A DNA stretch of 64,000 bases, from positions 4,216,001 to 4,280,000 of the forward strand of contig NC_068974.1 in assembly GCF_016808095.1 (NCBI RefSeq). Reading direction: 5' to 3'. Of the stretch, positions 1 through 11,305 are shown piece after piece (the first letter of the stretch is position 1; each line of letters starts with the position of its first letter). Origin of the DNA: Vigna angularis (lineage: Eukaryota > Streptophyta > Magnoliopsida > Fabales > Fabaceae). The translations under genes were made by a program, and so were the position numbers. Under the pieces are notes generated by a model that worked only from the letters and a program-made list of their open reading frames with translations, had not been told where the DNA came from and made no database searches.

Positions 1-1626
1 TAGAGAACTGTCTTCCACAACTGGATTGAGGAAGGAACTACTTCTGAGGAATTGCTTCATCAGCCAAATATGATCGAGCAGAGAAATGTCTTCCACAACT
101 GGATCAAGGAAGGAAGGATTGTTGATGAACGGGTTCAGCCGGTGGTGCATATTGATCTTCAAGCTTTTGCGAATGTATGCACCTATGTTCTCAACTATGG
201 GTGTTTGTTGGTCAAATTCATGCGTACCTCCTGTAGTAGGGTTAGTGCATTGTGGCTCCAAAGAATTTATATGCAGGGGTACAACACCCAATCCCCATGT
301 ATCATACTGAACATCGTATATACTCCCAGAACATGAATGAGGTTCAAATTTAGAAGCAATATCAACAACAGTCTCAAGTTCATGTTCAGTGCATGGAAAA
401 GAAGCATTCACATGTGATAGGAATAAGTGGTTATTATCATGCAAAGAGTGAAAATTAGAGACATGCTTATCAACAACATAATCAATTTGAGGTACGTTTA
501 CCTCCACTTCCCTAAAGGTTGCTAGAGTCTCCATCCTCTTGCTTTGAATAGGAGACTACAACAAATCATAATTAGTGGTGGAAGACAAAGAGGGTCTACC
601 TGACTCAAAATTCCTGCTTATATCTGCTTGGTCCTCAAGCTTAGAATGGAGATCAAAATCTTTATCAGTATCAGCCTCCTCATGTACAAGAGTAGGAACA
701 TATGAATGTGAGAAAGTAGGTGGCATAATGAGCACATGATTTTGCTTTCCAAATCCTAGGTTGATGCTACAAACATTTTCAGGAATAAGAACAACTTGAG
801 ATGGTAATTTCTCTTAATCTTGAGATTGTTCTTGATTGAGCTGAGTGGTCATCTGTCCCATCTGATTAGTCAAGCTTTGAATTGACGCTTTGGTCTCTTG
901 TTGGAACTGAATGTTCTGCATGGTCATTTGCTTTAGCAATTCCTCTGATATAGGCTTAGAAGTAGAAGGTTGAGGAGTTGTGTGGGCAGGCATATCTTGA
1001 TGCAACTGTTGTGTCTGATATTGCTAGACTGGTGGAATACAAGAATTCTGAAATGATGGTTCTTGACATTGATGTTGTTGTTGTGGAGCATCATACCATC
1101 TTAGATCAGGTTCATTCATCCATCTTGGATTGTTGCTATAACCATAGAAATCAAAATGATGTTAAGCAGGAAAGAATTCGTCCACAAACATTTGCTTAAA
1201 ATCTTCCCAAACAGTGATGGACCCTGGAGGAAGACAATACAACCAGTCCTTTGCTACTCCTTGTAATGAGTGTGGAAATGCCATAAAGAAAATGTGATCA
1301 TCCTAGACACGTGGACGTTTCATTGTATAACAAATGATATGGAACTCCTCCAAATTTTTATGTGGGCATTCACCTGCAAAACCATGAAACTCAGGCAACA
1401 AATGTATCAGTCCAGTGTTGAGAACGCAATGAACATCATCCTCATTAGGTGGAACCGGCTCCCAAGGAGCGCTCTCACAAGTTAGAGGATGAGTCATATT
1501 GTTCTTAGCATAGAAATCAACAACATATAAATGAGACTCATAATCAGAGGTAGATGCATAAGGAGAATCATAATCAGAGGCACTGGCAGAATAAGCAGTA
1601 TGCTCATAACCAGAATAGGTAGACAT
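1..1626 (-). pseudogene. Ty3-Gypsy gag remnant (Tat/Athila-like), 5' part
   Basis: On the minus strand, one reading frame starting at 1626 gives a Gypsy-type Gag with in-frame stops. The first 107 residues hold the conserved stretch LLPEFHGFAGECPHKNLEEF. After a TAG near 1301 the same frame continues with a second Gag block around 'GVAKDWLYCLPPGSIT' (about 1275-1170). It ends at a TAA near 1160, then resumes with Pro/Gln-rich text and the linker 'LTNQMGQMTTQLNQEQSQD' (about 870-815). More stops follow at about 1024, 816 and 555. The block that normally follows 'FFPA' in this family is missing, so an internal deletion is likely. The frame runs off the left edge of the window. Family membership rests on motif recall; decay is seen directly. 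It could not make a full Gag. Confidence 0.8.
10..115. repeat. Two copies of a short repeat, 78 bp apart
   Basis: 'GTCTTCCACAACTGGAT' followed by a diverged 'AGGAAGGAA' occurs at 10 and again at 88. Both copies lie in the minus-strand Gag-side reading frame, where they encode related peptides (…NPVVED…). This looks like a local duplication within the retrotransposon coding region. Confidence 0.7.
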
Positions 1627-2506
1627 GTGGTAGGAGAATGTAGTGAATTATGCAACTAAGGCTATCTAAATGCAAAGACTACAAATTCCTAGACTGCCTA
1701 ACTAATCTATGAAAATCCTATCAATTTCAAGACCAAAGGGTGGTCAAGGCCCAGGATTGCCCCTAATCATACACTGAGTCAACTCTATCAGCAAAAGTCA
1801 ACACAAACAAACATAGGGGGGTAGAACTGCAAGTATATGCAAACCCTATCCAAATAAGCTGAAATTTGGTGAGCAACGCCCTACAATCATGAAATTATAG
1901 CACAAAAGTTGGCAAAGCAAAATTCAAAGAATAACTATATTTACAAATTTAAGAAAGTTTGGAAGGATGGGGAAATTAAACTTCAAAAATAAAAAATAAA
2001 TAGAAAAATGCCTCTTTTGAAAATCTGAATTAATCCGTATACCATAGCCGCCTAAAACGGATCCAAAATTTTTTTCTATGCAAAATAAAAAAACTACTCG
2101 TCCAATTATGATAAAAGCATCAAAACTTCGTCCAGTTTGAAGTTTTGACAGTTTCTATTTTTAAAAAAAATTGTAACTCCAAACCGGGACTACCACAACT
2201 GTTTCTATGATTTTTCATTTAAAACATGGACCATACAAAGTGCACAAAAAGATTTCAAAGAAAAATAATACTCCTAGTACCAAAACAAAAATCATCAATT
2301 AAAATAGGAAAATCGGGTATTATTCATGACACTATTCACACACTATTCATTTTCGTGCTCATCGCGAGCATCGCGTTTTCTGCGAAAACATGGCAAACAA
2401 TACCCAATTCTCCAAATATTGTCTTAAAACAACCTAAAAATAAAATGCACACACTCAAACACACAAGACAGAACACAACACACTAACCTAAAACTGAATC
2501 GTTAGT
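1627..2506 (-). other. Gypsy 5' untranslated leader
   Basis: This lies between the gag start at 1626 and the primer-binding site at 2507-2523. It is A-rich on the plus strand and has no reading frame with recognisable similarity. An 86-codon frame at 2226-2486 looks spurious. Confidence 0.55.
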
Positions 2507-2523
2507 CCCCGGCAACGGCGCCA
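2507..2523 (-). other. Retrotransposon primer-binding site, tRNA-Asp type
   Basis: The plus strand reads CCCCGGCAACGGCGCCA, which equals the 3' end of plant tRNA-Asp(GUC) with its CCA tail. A minus-strand element would therefore be primed by tRNA-Asp here. It lies five bases inside the LTR edge at 2529, as expected for a PBS. It is not a tRNA gene, because the rest of a cloverleaf is absent. Confidence 0.85.
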
Positions 2524-2528
2524 AAATT

Positions 2529-3780
2529 TGATCAAGGTCGTACCCGAATACAATTAATATTCAATTAAGTGCAGTATAGACTAAGAAGTGACTCCTAGGT
2601 CATCTCTCAAGGACCAACCTTTGGTTCAGGTAATAGGTCGAACACATGGTGGAGGGTGGTTTTGTGGACAGTTTGTGACTTGAAATTAACAAACTAAAGC
2701 ACGAATTCAAACACTAATTGAAAATGGTTGATCACCAGCTCAAATACATTGTTCCACTCAATGATTAACAACAATTACCTACTCCTCTAACCCCTAATCC
2801 AACACAAGTTAACCAACTAAGCGAAAACTAACCATGTTTCATAAAAGTGAATTAAGCAAACGCCATGCTCATATTCAATCAATTATGTACCACACAGTTT
2901 CATCAACTAAGCAAAGATTAAACACCAATTAGGAAACTAAGCATGTACCCAATTACAAGTGCACAAACAAATTTAATATCAGCCAAGTTAGAGCAGCAAA
3001 AACACAATTATGGTTCATAAATCTCATGGAAATGATGCAATTTCACTAATGACCAACCAAGCACACTTAAGCTACCATTAAAACGAGGTTAAAACACCAA
3101 AACATAATTGAATTCATGAAACCTAGTAACAGCAGAACAATAAAACGCAATTCTGGAATGAAAATGCAAAACTAAACGCAACTAGAAAACATAAATCAAT
3201 TGAAAAACATAAATAGGCAGCAAGGAAAGTGGGAAAAACGAAAGTGCAGAGAAGAGCATGTAATTAAAAACGAGAATAAAGGAAGAACAGAAAACGGAAA
3301 TGAAATTGCAATTAAAAATAGGATTCAATACAATAAAGGAGAATGAAAGAAGGAACCTAAACCCCCAAGGGGTGAGAGGGGCTAGAAAAACGCAAATGGA
3401 GAGGGAGGAAGAATTGAAATATGAATCAAGGGTTTAATAACCCCCAAAAGAAAAAAATGCCCTCATATGAGCTTCTCCTAAATTGACCAAAAATAATAGC
3501 CCAAATGTAATTCTGGTCCAAAAATACAATAATTAAAATTACAAACGAAATTAAATGATGTGGCAGCCCTCTTGAAGTCCTAATTATAATTCCAAAATTA
3601 TCCTGCAATTAATAATGAGAATAATTAGACTCAGATAATTCAAATTAATTAAAAATATGAATTACTGATCAAATTAAGCCCAAATAGTGAAAATGAGACA
3701 ATAATGGAGAGTTAAACACAATTCACTAATAAGATTTAGTGCAGAAAGCTAAGTACATAGTACAAAATAGTGATTCATCA
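2529..3780 (-). repeat. 5' LTR of the minus-strand Gypsy element
   Basis: Read on the minus strand it starts TGATGAATCACTATTTTG and ends GTACGACCTTGATCA, that is TG…CA, about 1252 bp. The inner edge abuts the tRNA-Asp primer site. The assignment is supported by a second copy in this window, the split LTR at 46415-49089, which matches at both ends by eye. The outer flank is at 3781. No second LTR is visible because the element leaves the window on the left. Confidence 0.85.
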
Positions 3781-4559
3781 CATATCCACAGAGATTTGGC
3801 AGAAAACACAATGTTTTAACTATTTTGATCCTTTGAAAAATAGTTGGTGTGTAGAAAACAAGTTTGTATTAGTGAAAATGTTGCAAAATTAGTTGGAAAT
3901 CAGTTTAAGTTACTAAATGAGTGACTTTTGAATGATTGAACGTGTTGAAGCTTAACTTCACAAAATTTCCCTCTCTTGCATCAACTCTACCTCCAAACAT
4001 GTAGCTTCAAATGATCAAGGCCTAAGAGTTCGCTTAGGTGTAACTATAGGTCCATTCCTAAAATCTAGAGCCTAGGATCGCCATCCTTCAGTATGATTCC
4101 TTAGTGACTGCTTGAACAGTTCACCTACATTAAGATCAAGATTTTATCTCTAGTTGCACACCCTAGATATATTCCTAGCATCTAGAAGCCTAAAGGATAA
4201 CTGATTGGACCAACTTAAGACCAGTTATCATTCAATCTTAAGCCAATTAGATAAGACGGGGGATTAATTCATCCAATATTAAATATAAATCAATTAACAA
4301 ACTTTAGATCAAAAGAATTCATACATAAATGGAAGGTATTACCAAATACAAGAGAGTTCAAATCTATTTACATCTTGCTTAAACACTTAGAGATTTAGCT
4401 CCTCATAAATAATAAAAAGAAGTACAAGCAATGAAGAGAATCCATCTTCTAAAGATGTTCTATTACTTACAAAGGATGTGGATGGAAAGACTCTCTAACA
4501 TTTCTCTCTAAAAGTGCTCTCAAAAGTGTCTAAAACCGTAGTCCTCAAAGTCTCTGAAA
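3781..4559. other. Unassigned repeat-like DNA
   Basis: No gene is visible. The C/T-rich text and short direct repeats, such as 'CATCTAGAAGCCTAAAGGAT' near 4180, suggest an old minus-strand LTR, but neither boundary was found. Confidence 0.35.
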
Positions 4560-5599
4560 TTTGTGCAGAATGTTGATATTTATAGACTTTGACAGCATGG
4601 CGCAAGTAGTGATCCATGGCTCCAGCCATGAGGTTTCCTCCCCTATGTAGGTTTCTCTAATGGTTTAAGCAGTGAGTAGTTAGGCTAGAGTTGTCTGTTA
4701 TACCTCATGATGAAGGATTCTCCATGGCTTGATCCTTAGGCCAATGCTTGAGGAAACCTTCTTTGTTGGGTTTTCTTCATGGTTCAAGCCCTAAAAAATG
4801 GCATTGTAGTTGTGATGTGACAGTTTTAAAAGTGTTTGAATTCTTCTTCTTTCATTCAAAATGCATATTTGACACCCTAGATTCTTTTAATCTTAAGGCT
4901 TTGGTCTTAAGTAGAGTTTTATTCATAAGGCTTTTAGGAACCAGAGGAAATAGGTCCTCACCGAAAGATTTTGGGCTTAGGCAGAGTTTACTTGTAAGGC
5001 TTATGGAACCAGGTAGGATGACTCTAATCATAAGGCTTTGGTCTTAAACAGAGTTTTACTCATAAGACTAATGGAAGTAGGCAGAGTAATAATATGTTAT
5101 GTGAAAAAGACATATTGTTTGGGTATTACTTGGTAGTAATACGACTTGGTGAATTTCATGGATGTGGTTTTGTTTTCATGGATTGGAATATTTTATTTGA
5201 GTAGTGTGGGTGAGTATGAGTGTGGTATATTCATCTTATGTTTTGTTTTCAAGTTGGGTCACCCTTTCTTGTTCTTTTATGCGATGATCGTATAACTCGT
5301 GTTGTTATATGGAAGCAAATGTTGTTACAGATGATGCCAGAGATGTTGAGAGTAAGGAGACGTGTTGGGAAGTCGTTTGGGTTTAGAATGTTTTTGGAAT
5401 GTGTTGTTTTTAATTGTATTTTCCTACAACGTCTTAAGTTTTGGAATTGGAATAAATTATTGTTAGGGATGGTAGTAACTTTGTTTATGATGAAGTTTTT
5501 TTTTCAAGATCACTATTTAGTAGTTGCATCAGAGTTTGTTTTTCTTAAAGTTATGAATGTTTTATAAAATACAAGTGGAATCCTGAAAGGGGTGTTACA
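4560..5599 (+). repeat. Gypsy LTR-like segment with degenerate tandem repeats
   Basis: The segment ends GGGGTGTTACA at 5599, an end typical of plant chromovirus LTRs. Inside, 'AAGGCTTTGGTCTTAA' followed by 'AGAGTTTTA.TCATAAG' occurs at 4895 and 5032, with a diverged unit between, giving about 68-bp units over 4890-5085. The text around 'GCGATGATCGTAT' (about 5281) resembles the LTR-like block at 36600-37237. The 5' boundary is uncertain. Reading frames here, including a 115-codon one at 5220-5567, look spurious. Confidence 0.45.
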
Positions 5600-6714
5600 T
5601 ATTTTATTAAGACAACGAACACAAGTACAAAAATATGTCACATTCATAGAAATTACATTTTCTAGAGCATATTTCAAGAACTCAGAAACCCATTTTTCAT
5701 ATTCTTCACTTATGCAAAGTTAATTCATCCAACTTCAATCCATACTACGTTTGTAACAAACTCCATCAATCTCAAATTTTTAACTCTCAGAAAGTAAGGC
5801 TATACACATTTGGAAAAATATTTTTTCATAATTTGCTAACATGTATACAAAGAAGTCAAACATCATAAATTTGACTAAAACTTGAGCAGTATTTCGCATT
5901 GGTCTTTGAAGTACACAAAAGGAAAGTAATCACACATGACCACAATCAAGTATGCGTATGGAGAACAACACAAAATGGTTTCAATAGAAATTTAATCAAG
6001 TATAGCATAAACTTCAATGCACATGTTATAACGAATTATGAAAAATATTTTTTTTCTAACTGTTTGATTGAACATTTCAAGATTTAATATAATTGATTAA
6101 AAGTTTAGTCATTTATACTAAATCTCAAATGGAAAACTAAGGTTCGCTCGATGTTTAACTAAAACTATAGTAAATCTTAATATAAAAAATAACAATGCAT
6201 CGACAATATTAAAAAATCCAATAAAATTAAAATTATTTAAACATGCAACATCTAATAATAAATATAAACTTCATACCAAATATTTTAAATTTTTAAATAA
6301 AAGAAAAATGCCAAAAAAAAACGACTAAAAAATTGTTTAAGATAAAAACAATAATGGGAAAGACAAAATATGACGAATACCACATACATTCAACAAGAGA
6401 CAAAGTGCAATGGGAGAAAATTAAAACTAACCTTCTAGTGAAACCGAGAACGAAGTAGGATGAAGGGTGGCTCCATGGTCTTAGTCGTCGCTGTAGGTGG
6501 AATGTGAAATGCATTATGCAATGAAATGAAGATGAAAAGGAAAACCAATTGGTGTAAAATGCAATAGTAAATCCATAAATGAAAATAACAAGTGCAATGG
6601 TGGGAAATGAAGAAAAATTGACCCATGGAGTTCATCGTTGTTACTGTTGATGAATGTTCGAAGATCACGCGAAATAACAATGAAAGGCAAAATGAGTTAG
6701 TGTTGTTTTAAAAA
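5600..6714. other. AT-rich intergenic DNA, nothing recognised
   Basis: No gene, RNA or transposon structure was recognised. Short open frames on both strands have no familiar motif. Confidence 0.5.
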
Positions 6715-6872
6715 TTCCTTTGATGTTGGATGTAGGCTGGACCGACATTCAATGACATCAGATTTTGAATGAGTTAATTTCATTCTCTATTTTGACATCG
6801 AAGATGAGACGACCAACATCTGATGACATTGGATTTTGTTTGGATTAACATCAAATTTGATATCTTAATTAC
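6715..6872. repeat. Imperfect repeats left of the UGT fragment
   Basis: Two related units, 'GACATCAGATTTTGAATGAG' near 6759 and 'GACATTGGATTTTGTTTGGA' near 6826, are each followed by a 'TTAA.TTCA/TTAACATCA' text. They resemble subterminal repeats of a DNA transposon, but no terminal end was found. Confidence 0.35.
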
Positions 6873-6879
6873 AAAAAGG

Positions 6880-7253
6880 GGTTACCCTTCTTTGTATCCT
6901 GTTAGACCAATTGTTCAAACTGGGACAGCTACAAGTGGTTTACAACAGGGTTGGAGTGTTTGACATGGTTGGAGAAGCACCAAGATGGTTCAGTTTTGTA
7001 TGTTTGTTTTGGGAGTGGTGGAACACTATCACAAGAGCAAATGAACGAGCTGGCACATAGTTTGGAATTGAGCAAGCACAAGTTCTTGTGGGTTGTGAGA
7101 GCGCCAAGCGATGAGGCCAACGCAGGTTCTCTCGGTTGAGAAAAAGATGCATACCCATTAGAGTTATTGCCAAGTGGGTTCTTGGAGAGGACCAAAGAGC
7201 AAGCTATGTTGCACGTGTTTGTGCTCAAGGTCACCAGGTTGAAAAATTTTTGA
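6880..7253 (+). pseudogene. UDP-glycosyltransferase fragment (UGT72-like)
   Basis: The fragment matches the region just upstream of the PSPG box of plant family 1 glycosyltransferases, closest by eye to UGT72 (hydroquinone/monolignol glucosyltransferases). Frame 1 at 6880 gives GYPSLYPVRPIVQTG. After a frameshift the next frame gives 'CLTWLEKHQDGSVLYVCFGS' (from 6957) and then KFLWVVRAPS. A TGA at 7137 interrupts it, and the same frame resumes with LLPSGFLERTKEQ. The sugar-donor PSPG motif itself, which should follow, is lost. Only about 120 of the usual 470-480 residues remain, so it cannot be an enzyme. It sits between repeat blocks that resemble DNA-transposon ends, so it may be a captured gene fragment. 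Confidence 0.8.
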
Positions 7254-7329
7254 ATTTTGGAAGAATTTTCCTTGAACTAGTTTCTTATTACAATAAGCTG
7301 AACAAAGTGTAGCCAGAAAAAAAAAAGTA

Positions 7330-7512
7330 AAAATCACTCTATTGCCTCGGTTCAGGTCCCAACCAAGGCAGTAGAGTCTGAGATACTAACTCGGTTCAGT
7401 AGGAATCGAGGCGAAATCCTACCCCTTTTTGTCTCGGTTCACAACCGAGGCAAAAAGGGGTAGACTTTTTATCTCGCTAGTATATGCCTCGGTTGAGGAA
7501 CCGCTGCTTATG
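7330..7512. repeat. CACTA-like subterminal inverted-repeat block with hairpin
   Basis: The block has multiple copies in both orientations of 'CCTCGGTT' / 'AACCGAGG', a pattern I associate with subterminal repeats of plant CACTA transposons. It contains a near-perfect hairpin: a 21-base arm at 7419-7439, loop CAC at 7440-7442 and the complementary arm at 7443-7463, with one mismatch. Related text (CACTAGTAAAAA, 'ACCGATTTAG', 'TGCCTCAGTTC') occurs at 59806-59955. No complete element ends were identified. Confidence 0.55.
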
Positions 7513-7833
7513 GGCGAAAATAACCATTGTCGTTTTGCTTGACTGCACTAATGACGTGACAAATTGTGGATATATGTTCTTAGGGATTGTCCAACATTCA
7601 CTTTATTCATTTTTCCCATCGTAAAAACACTTCATCTTTTTTCATTACTTCTTTCTAATTTCTTTCTCTCGTCCTTCTTTTTATCCATTCTGATTTATAC
7701 TTCATTGCCCACCATTTATAGTTTCAAATTAAAGATCTCCACACTTCCAAAATCACATTTTCAATGTCTAATAATTCATCACATTTTTCTCATGTAATTT
7801 AGCTTTAGTATAATTCAAAACATCTAAATATAG
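7513..7833. other. Intergenic, nothing recognised
   Basis: T/C-rich text on the plus strand. No supported gene. Confidence 0.45.
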
Positions 7834-7960
7834 TGTTTGAAATCTAACATCGACTAGAGATAAGATTAATTTAGAATGTATATGAGGATGCAAACTTCAC
7901 CTTATAAATCAGTTTTGTAAGAGTTAGATTTAAAGTTCACTTTTAACATGTTATCAGAGT
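7834..7960 (+). mobile_element. TRIM-type short LTR with primer site
   Basis: A short LTR of about 115 bp runs from TGTTTGAAATCTAACATCG (7834) to CTTTTAACA (7948). It is followed at 7949 by TGTTATCAGAGT, one or two changes from the usual initiator-Met primer site TGGTATCAGAGC. The core 'CATCGACTAGAGATAA' recurs at 15923-15945 (minus strand) and in diverged form at 11035-11060 and 11105-11130. No coding region follows, as expected for terminal-repeat retrotransposons in miniature. Confidence 0.6.
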
Positions 7961-8002
7961 TATGACTATCTATCCTAACAAGATTTATATTTGTTGATTA
8001 AA

Positions 8003-8003
<1 letters not shown>

Positions 8004-8056
<53 letters not shown>
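8004..8056. repeat. (TA)n microsatellite
   Basis: Uninterrupted TA dinucleotide tract of about 53 bp. Confidence 0.98.
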
Positions 8057-8061
<5 letters not shown>

Positions 8062-10580
8062 TATCACAAGTTTATAAAAGTTCCTTCAGGTTTATTCCTT
8101 TTACTTGTATCATTTTATCTTACTTTCTTTTTCTTATTTTTCCTTGAAAAAACATTGTGAAATTTAAGTATATATATTTAATTACTCGATAGATTTTGCT
8201 TAATGGAAGTAAAAAAAGAGAAGTTATTTGGGTATTTTATTTTCAAATGACGAAGAATATCCAAGATGCAAACAATTTCAAGATGTTAAACAGTGCAAGC
8301 AAAGAATTTATATGTTTTAAAACAACATCAATCTAAAGAAAAAAAAAAACGATTTGAAAAATCCCGAAGAAGAAAATGCATTTTTTTTTCTTAGGGGATA
8401 CACTAGAAGTGAAAATTGGAGAGATTGATTCTTGCCAACTAGCTAATACAAATAACAAGTTGACAGCTTCGAAATAATGAACTTTGGATTCTTGGTTCAA
8501 TGTCAAAGCCCTTATCATTCATACAATACACGTACTTCATTAAATTCATCGAACTCACATTTGATTATAAAAACAAATGAACATTTTTTGTTAACAATAT
8601 TTTATATTTTTGTAGCCTTCTTCGAATATGGCTGAGCTGCAACTTGCGAGTAGTGGTCAATACATGCGAATATAATTTAAACAGTTTTCCACTTTCAAGC
8701 AAGAAATTGTGGGCAAGTGTTTCGTTTATGTGTTGAATACGAGAAAAATCATGTAATTTCCAACAAGGAAAAGGTCAAATTATTGTGCAAGTGCATGTGT
8801 TGAACTCAAGATCATAGCTATAGGTTTTTGAAGGGCGAATCAACCACACTTTTGGGAAACATGAAAAACTGAAAAACCATGATGTTGGAGTCCAACATTG
8901 GAGGTTAGGAAAAAAAATGGTCAAATTAACAAACCGTGTAGTATTTAGGACATTAATTAAGCTCGTGGGATTAATATAGTATGTGTGCGTGAAGCATATA
9001 AATTGTGTGGTTGACTCTTAATATATATAACCTTATTGAACTTCTAAAGGATATGTTAGGTACCGAAATTGTGGAAAAATAATGGAGGTTCATGAGTTAC
9101 CTCCTCAATCTTCGATCACCAACATGTGTGTGTGTGTTTTTTTTTCTATTTTCTTAGGAATGAGATATGATATGATACGCTTTTATATCATTATCATGCA
9201 AATTCTTTTACCCTTCTCGAGACCCCGAATACTAAGCAGAGTAACAATGTCCACTTGTATCTCCTATTTTAATTTTTAATCACTATAAATTTAGGTATTA
9301 ACTTCATTAATTTCAAATCCATTATCATTTCCTTGCTAATTATTATTACTAGTCCTATCTATTTGTATAATAAAATTTGACTTCAATTCATCAAATCTTA
9401 TATTATAAGGCTTGTTGGAGTTAACATTTCTCAATATTGTCATTATTTGAATAATATGATTTTGTTCTTTTTACAATCAAATTCATGTCCAAAATTGTAT
9501 CTTTGACTATTAATTGAATATGCAATTTTCCAGTTGAGATAGTTTATAGAAATCTATTTTTTTGGTAATAATGGATTAAGGATATACTTATTATTGTTGT
9601 AGTATAATAGACTCATCTATTTCACATGTTTTTCTTTCATCTCGTAGAGAAGGTGTCTAAGAGGTGATAATTTTTTTGTTTTTTGTTTTTTTTTTCTTAT
9701 TTTCTTGTTATTTTTTTCTTTTTTTTTTTTATCAGAGTTAGGAGAACTCAATTATTTCATTTTAATATGTTTGTTAAATCCTGCATTACTTAGTTTATAA
9801 TTGATTCAATTTAGCAAATTATTTTTAGTTCAAATCATGTATATATAATAGTCTTAAGTAACTGAAGAGATCATTTTGTAGTGTGTATGTAAGTTTTTTT
9901 TTAATAAAAAAGCATAATTTTTATGAGTAAATGATATGTACATAAAGTATTTTTACATAATTGTTTAATCTAAAATTGTTATGCACAGTTAATATTTACA
10001 CAATTATTTGATCTAAAACAGCCATGTAAATTATTTGATCTAAAACATGTATAATTAGTTTAACTATATTACAAATGTCCTATTACTTAAAAATGTATAA
10101 ATGTACACAAAAGAAACCTTTTGAAAAAGAAAATATAGGTACACTAAATATTTCCTCAAAATTGAAGTCTACATAATGGTCATAAATTATTTGTCATCCA
10201 AACAGCACAAGTTTTAATTTTCTTTTTCTTATTTGTTTTTTAAGAGACATTATATTTATTACAGTCCTTCCTTTGTAGGGCAGGTTAGTAAATATAGTCA
10301 ATTTATAACAATTTTCCTTTAATTTGACAACATAAATATGATTTGACGACTCAAATTTACTTTCCAATATTTCACATGAAAATAAAACAAAAAAAAAATT
10401 GTTTGTTGCTTATGGCTTACGTCTTAAGTTTGGTTTTGTTAGAAAATGACTCATCGTGATTTTTAAGATCCACCTTGTGCGACATTATTATAAAATATCG
10501 TTGCCTTAAGTATCGCGCTACTTATTTATTTCATACGTATTATGCTTCAGGATTACACATATTTTCACATTTTTGAAGCA

Positions 10581-10584
<4 letters not shown>
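8057..10584. other. AT-rich intergenic DNA
   Basis: No gene was recognised. 'GTTGGAGTCCAACATTGGAG' near 8884 resembles the start of a short LTR, but no end or primer site could be confirmed. There are T-rich tracts at 9670-9730. Confidence 0.45.

Positions 10585-10663
<79 letters not shown>
10585..10663. repeat. (TA)n microsatellite
   Basis: TA tract of about 79 bp, the longest in the window. Confidence 0.98.
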
Positions 10664-10666
<3 letters not shown>

Positions 10667-11000
10667 CAGGTTTCAAGTTGATAATAAAAGAATGAGAGAA
10701 ACTATGACGAGACGACAATGAGATGGGCACACAATAATATTATCAAAGGATATTTATGATTATGTTACAAATAAATAAAAATAATTAGCTTATTATATTA
10801 GACGATAATGCATTGAAAATACATAAAAATTGAAATTCAGCATGCTCTAATATAAAACTATAAAATATAAGTTATTATGAGTAGAAGTGGATACGGTTAA
10901 AAGGTACTAAAATTACTTTCTCTCTGTATGATGCATAGAGATTTTTATAAAAAAATTAATTTATAAATATCTGGTGTATAGGTTTGATTTCACATTAAAT

Positions 11001-11215
11001 TTATAATTGATATCTGATTGAAGTATTAAACGTTTTACATCAACTAGAGATAAAATTAGTAGGTACAAACTTATAATTGATATCTAATTGAAGTATTAGA
11101 CGTTTTACATCAACTAGAGATAAAATTAGTAGGTACAAATTTTATTTTATAAGTTGATTTTGTAATTTTATGAATTAAATTATGTTTGGAGTTCACGGAA
11201 TGTTACCAAGCCACC
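11001..11215 (+). repeat. Diverged TRIM LTR with a 70-bp tandem duplication
   Basis: A 70-bp unit starting TTATAATTGATATCT occurs at 11001-11070 and again at 11071-11140 with only about three differences. Each unit carries 'CATCAACTAGAGATAAAAT', which matches the core of the TRIM LTR at 7834. The rest of that LTR ('TTTTATAAGTTGATTTTGTA') follows the second unit. The array probably arose by a duplication inside an LTR. Confidence 0.75.
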
Positions 11216-11264
11216 TCTTAACATCTAGTTATCATATTTTATGAAATAATTTAATTTTGATGTT

Positions 11265-11268
<4 letters not shown>

Positions 11269-11301
<33 letters not shown>
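11269..11301. repeat. (TA)n microsatellite
   Basis: TA tract of about 33 bp. Confidence 0.95.

Positions 11302-11305
<4 letters not shown>

Noticed and set aside
2507..2523. tRNA-Asp gene
   Set aside because: Only the last 17 bases including CCA are present and they abut an LTR, so it is a primer-binding site.
5220..5567. 115-residue gene
   Set aside because: It falls in an LTR-like segment ending GTGTTACA, with no recognisable domain.
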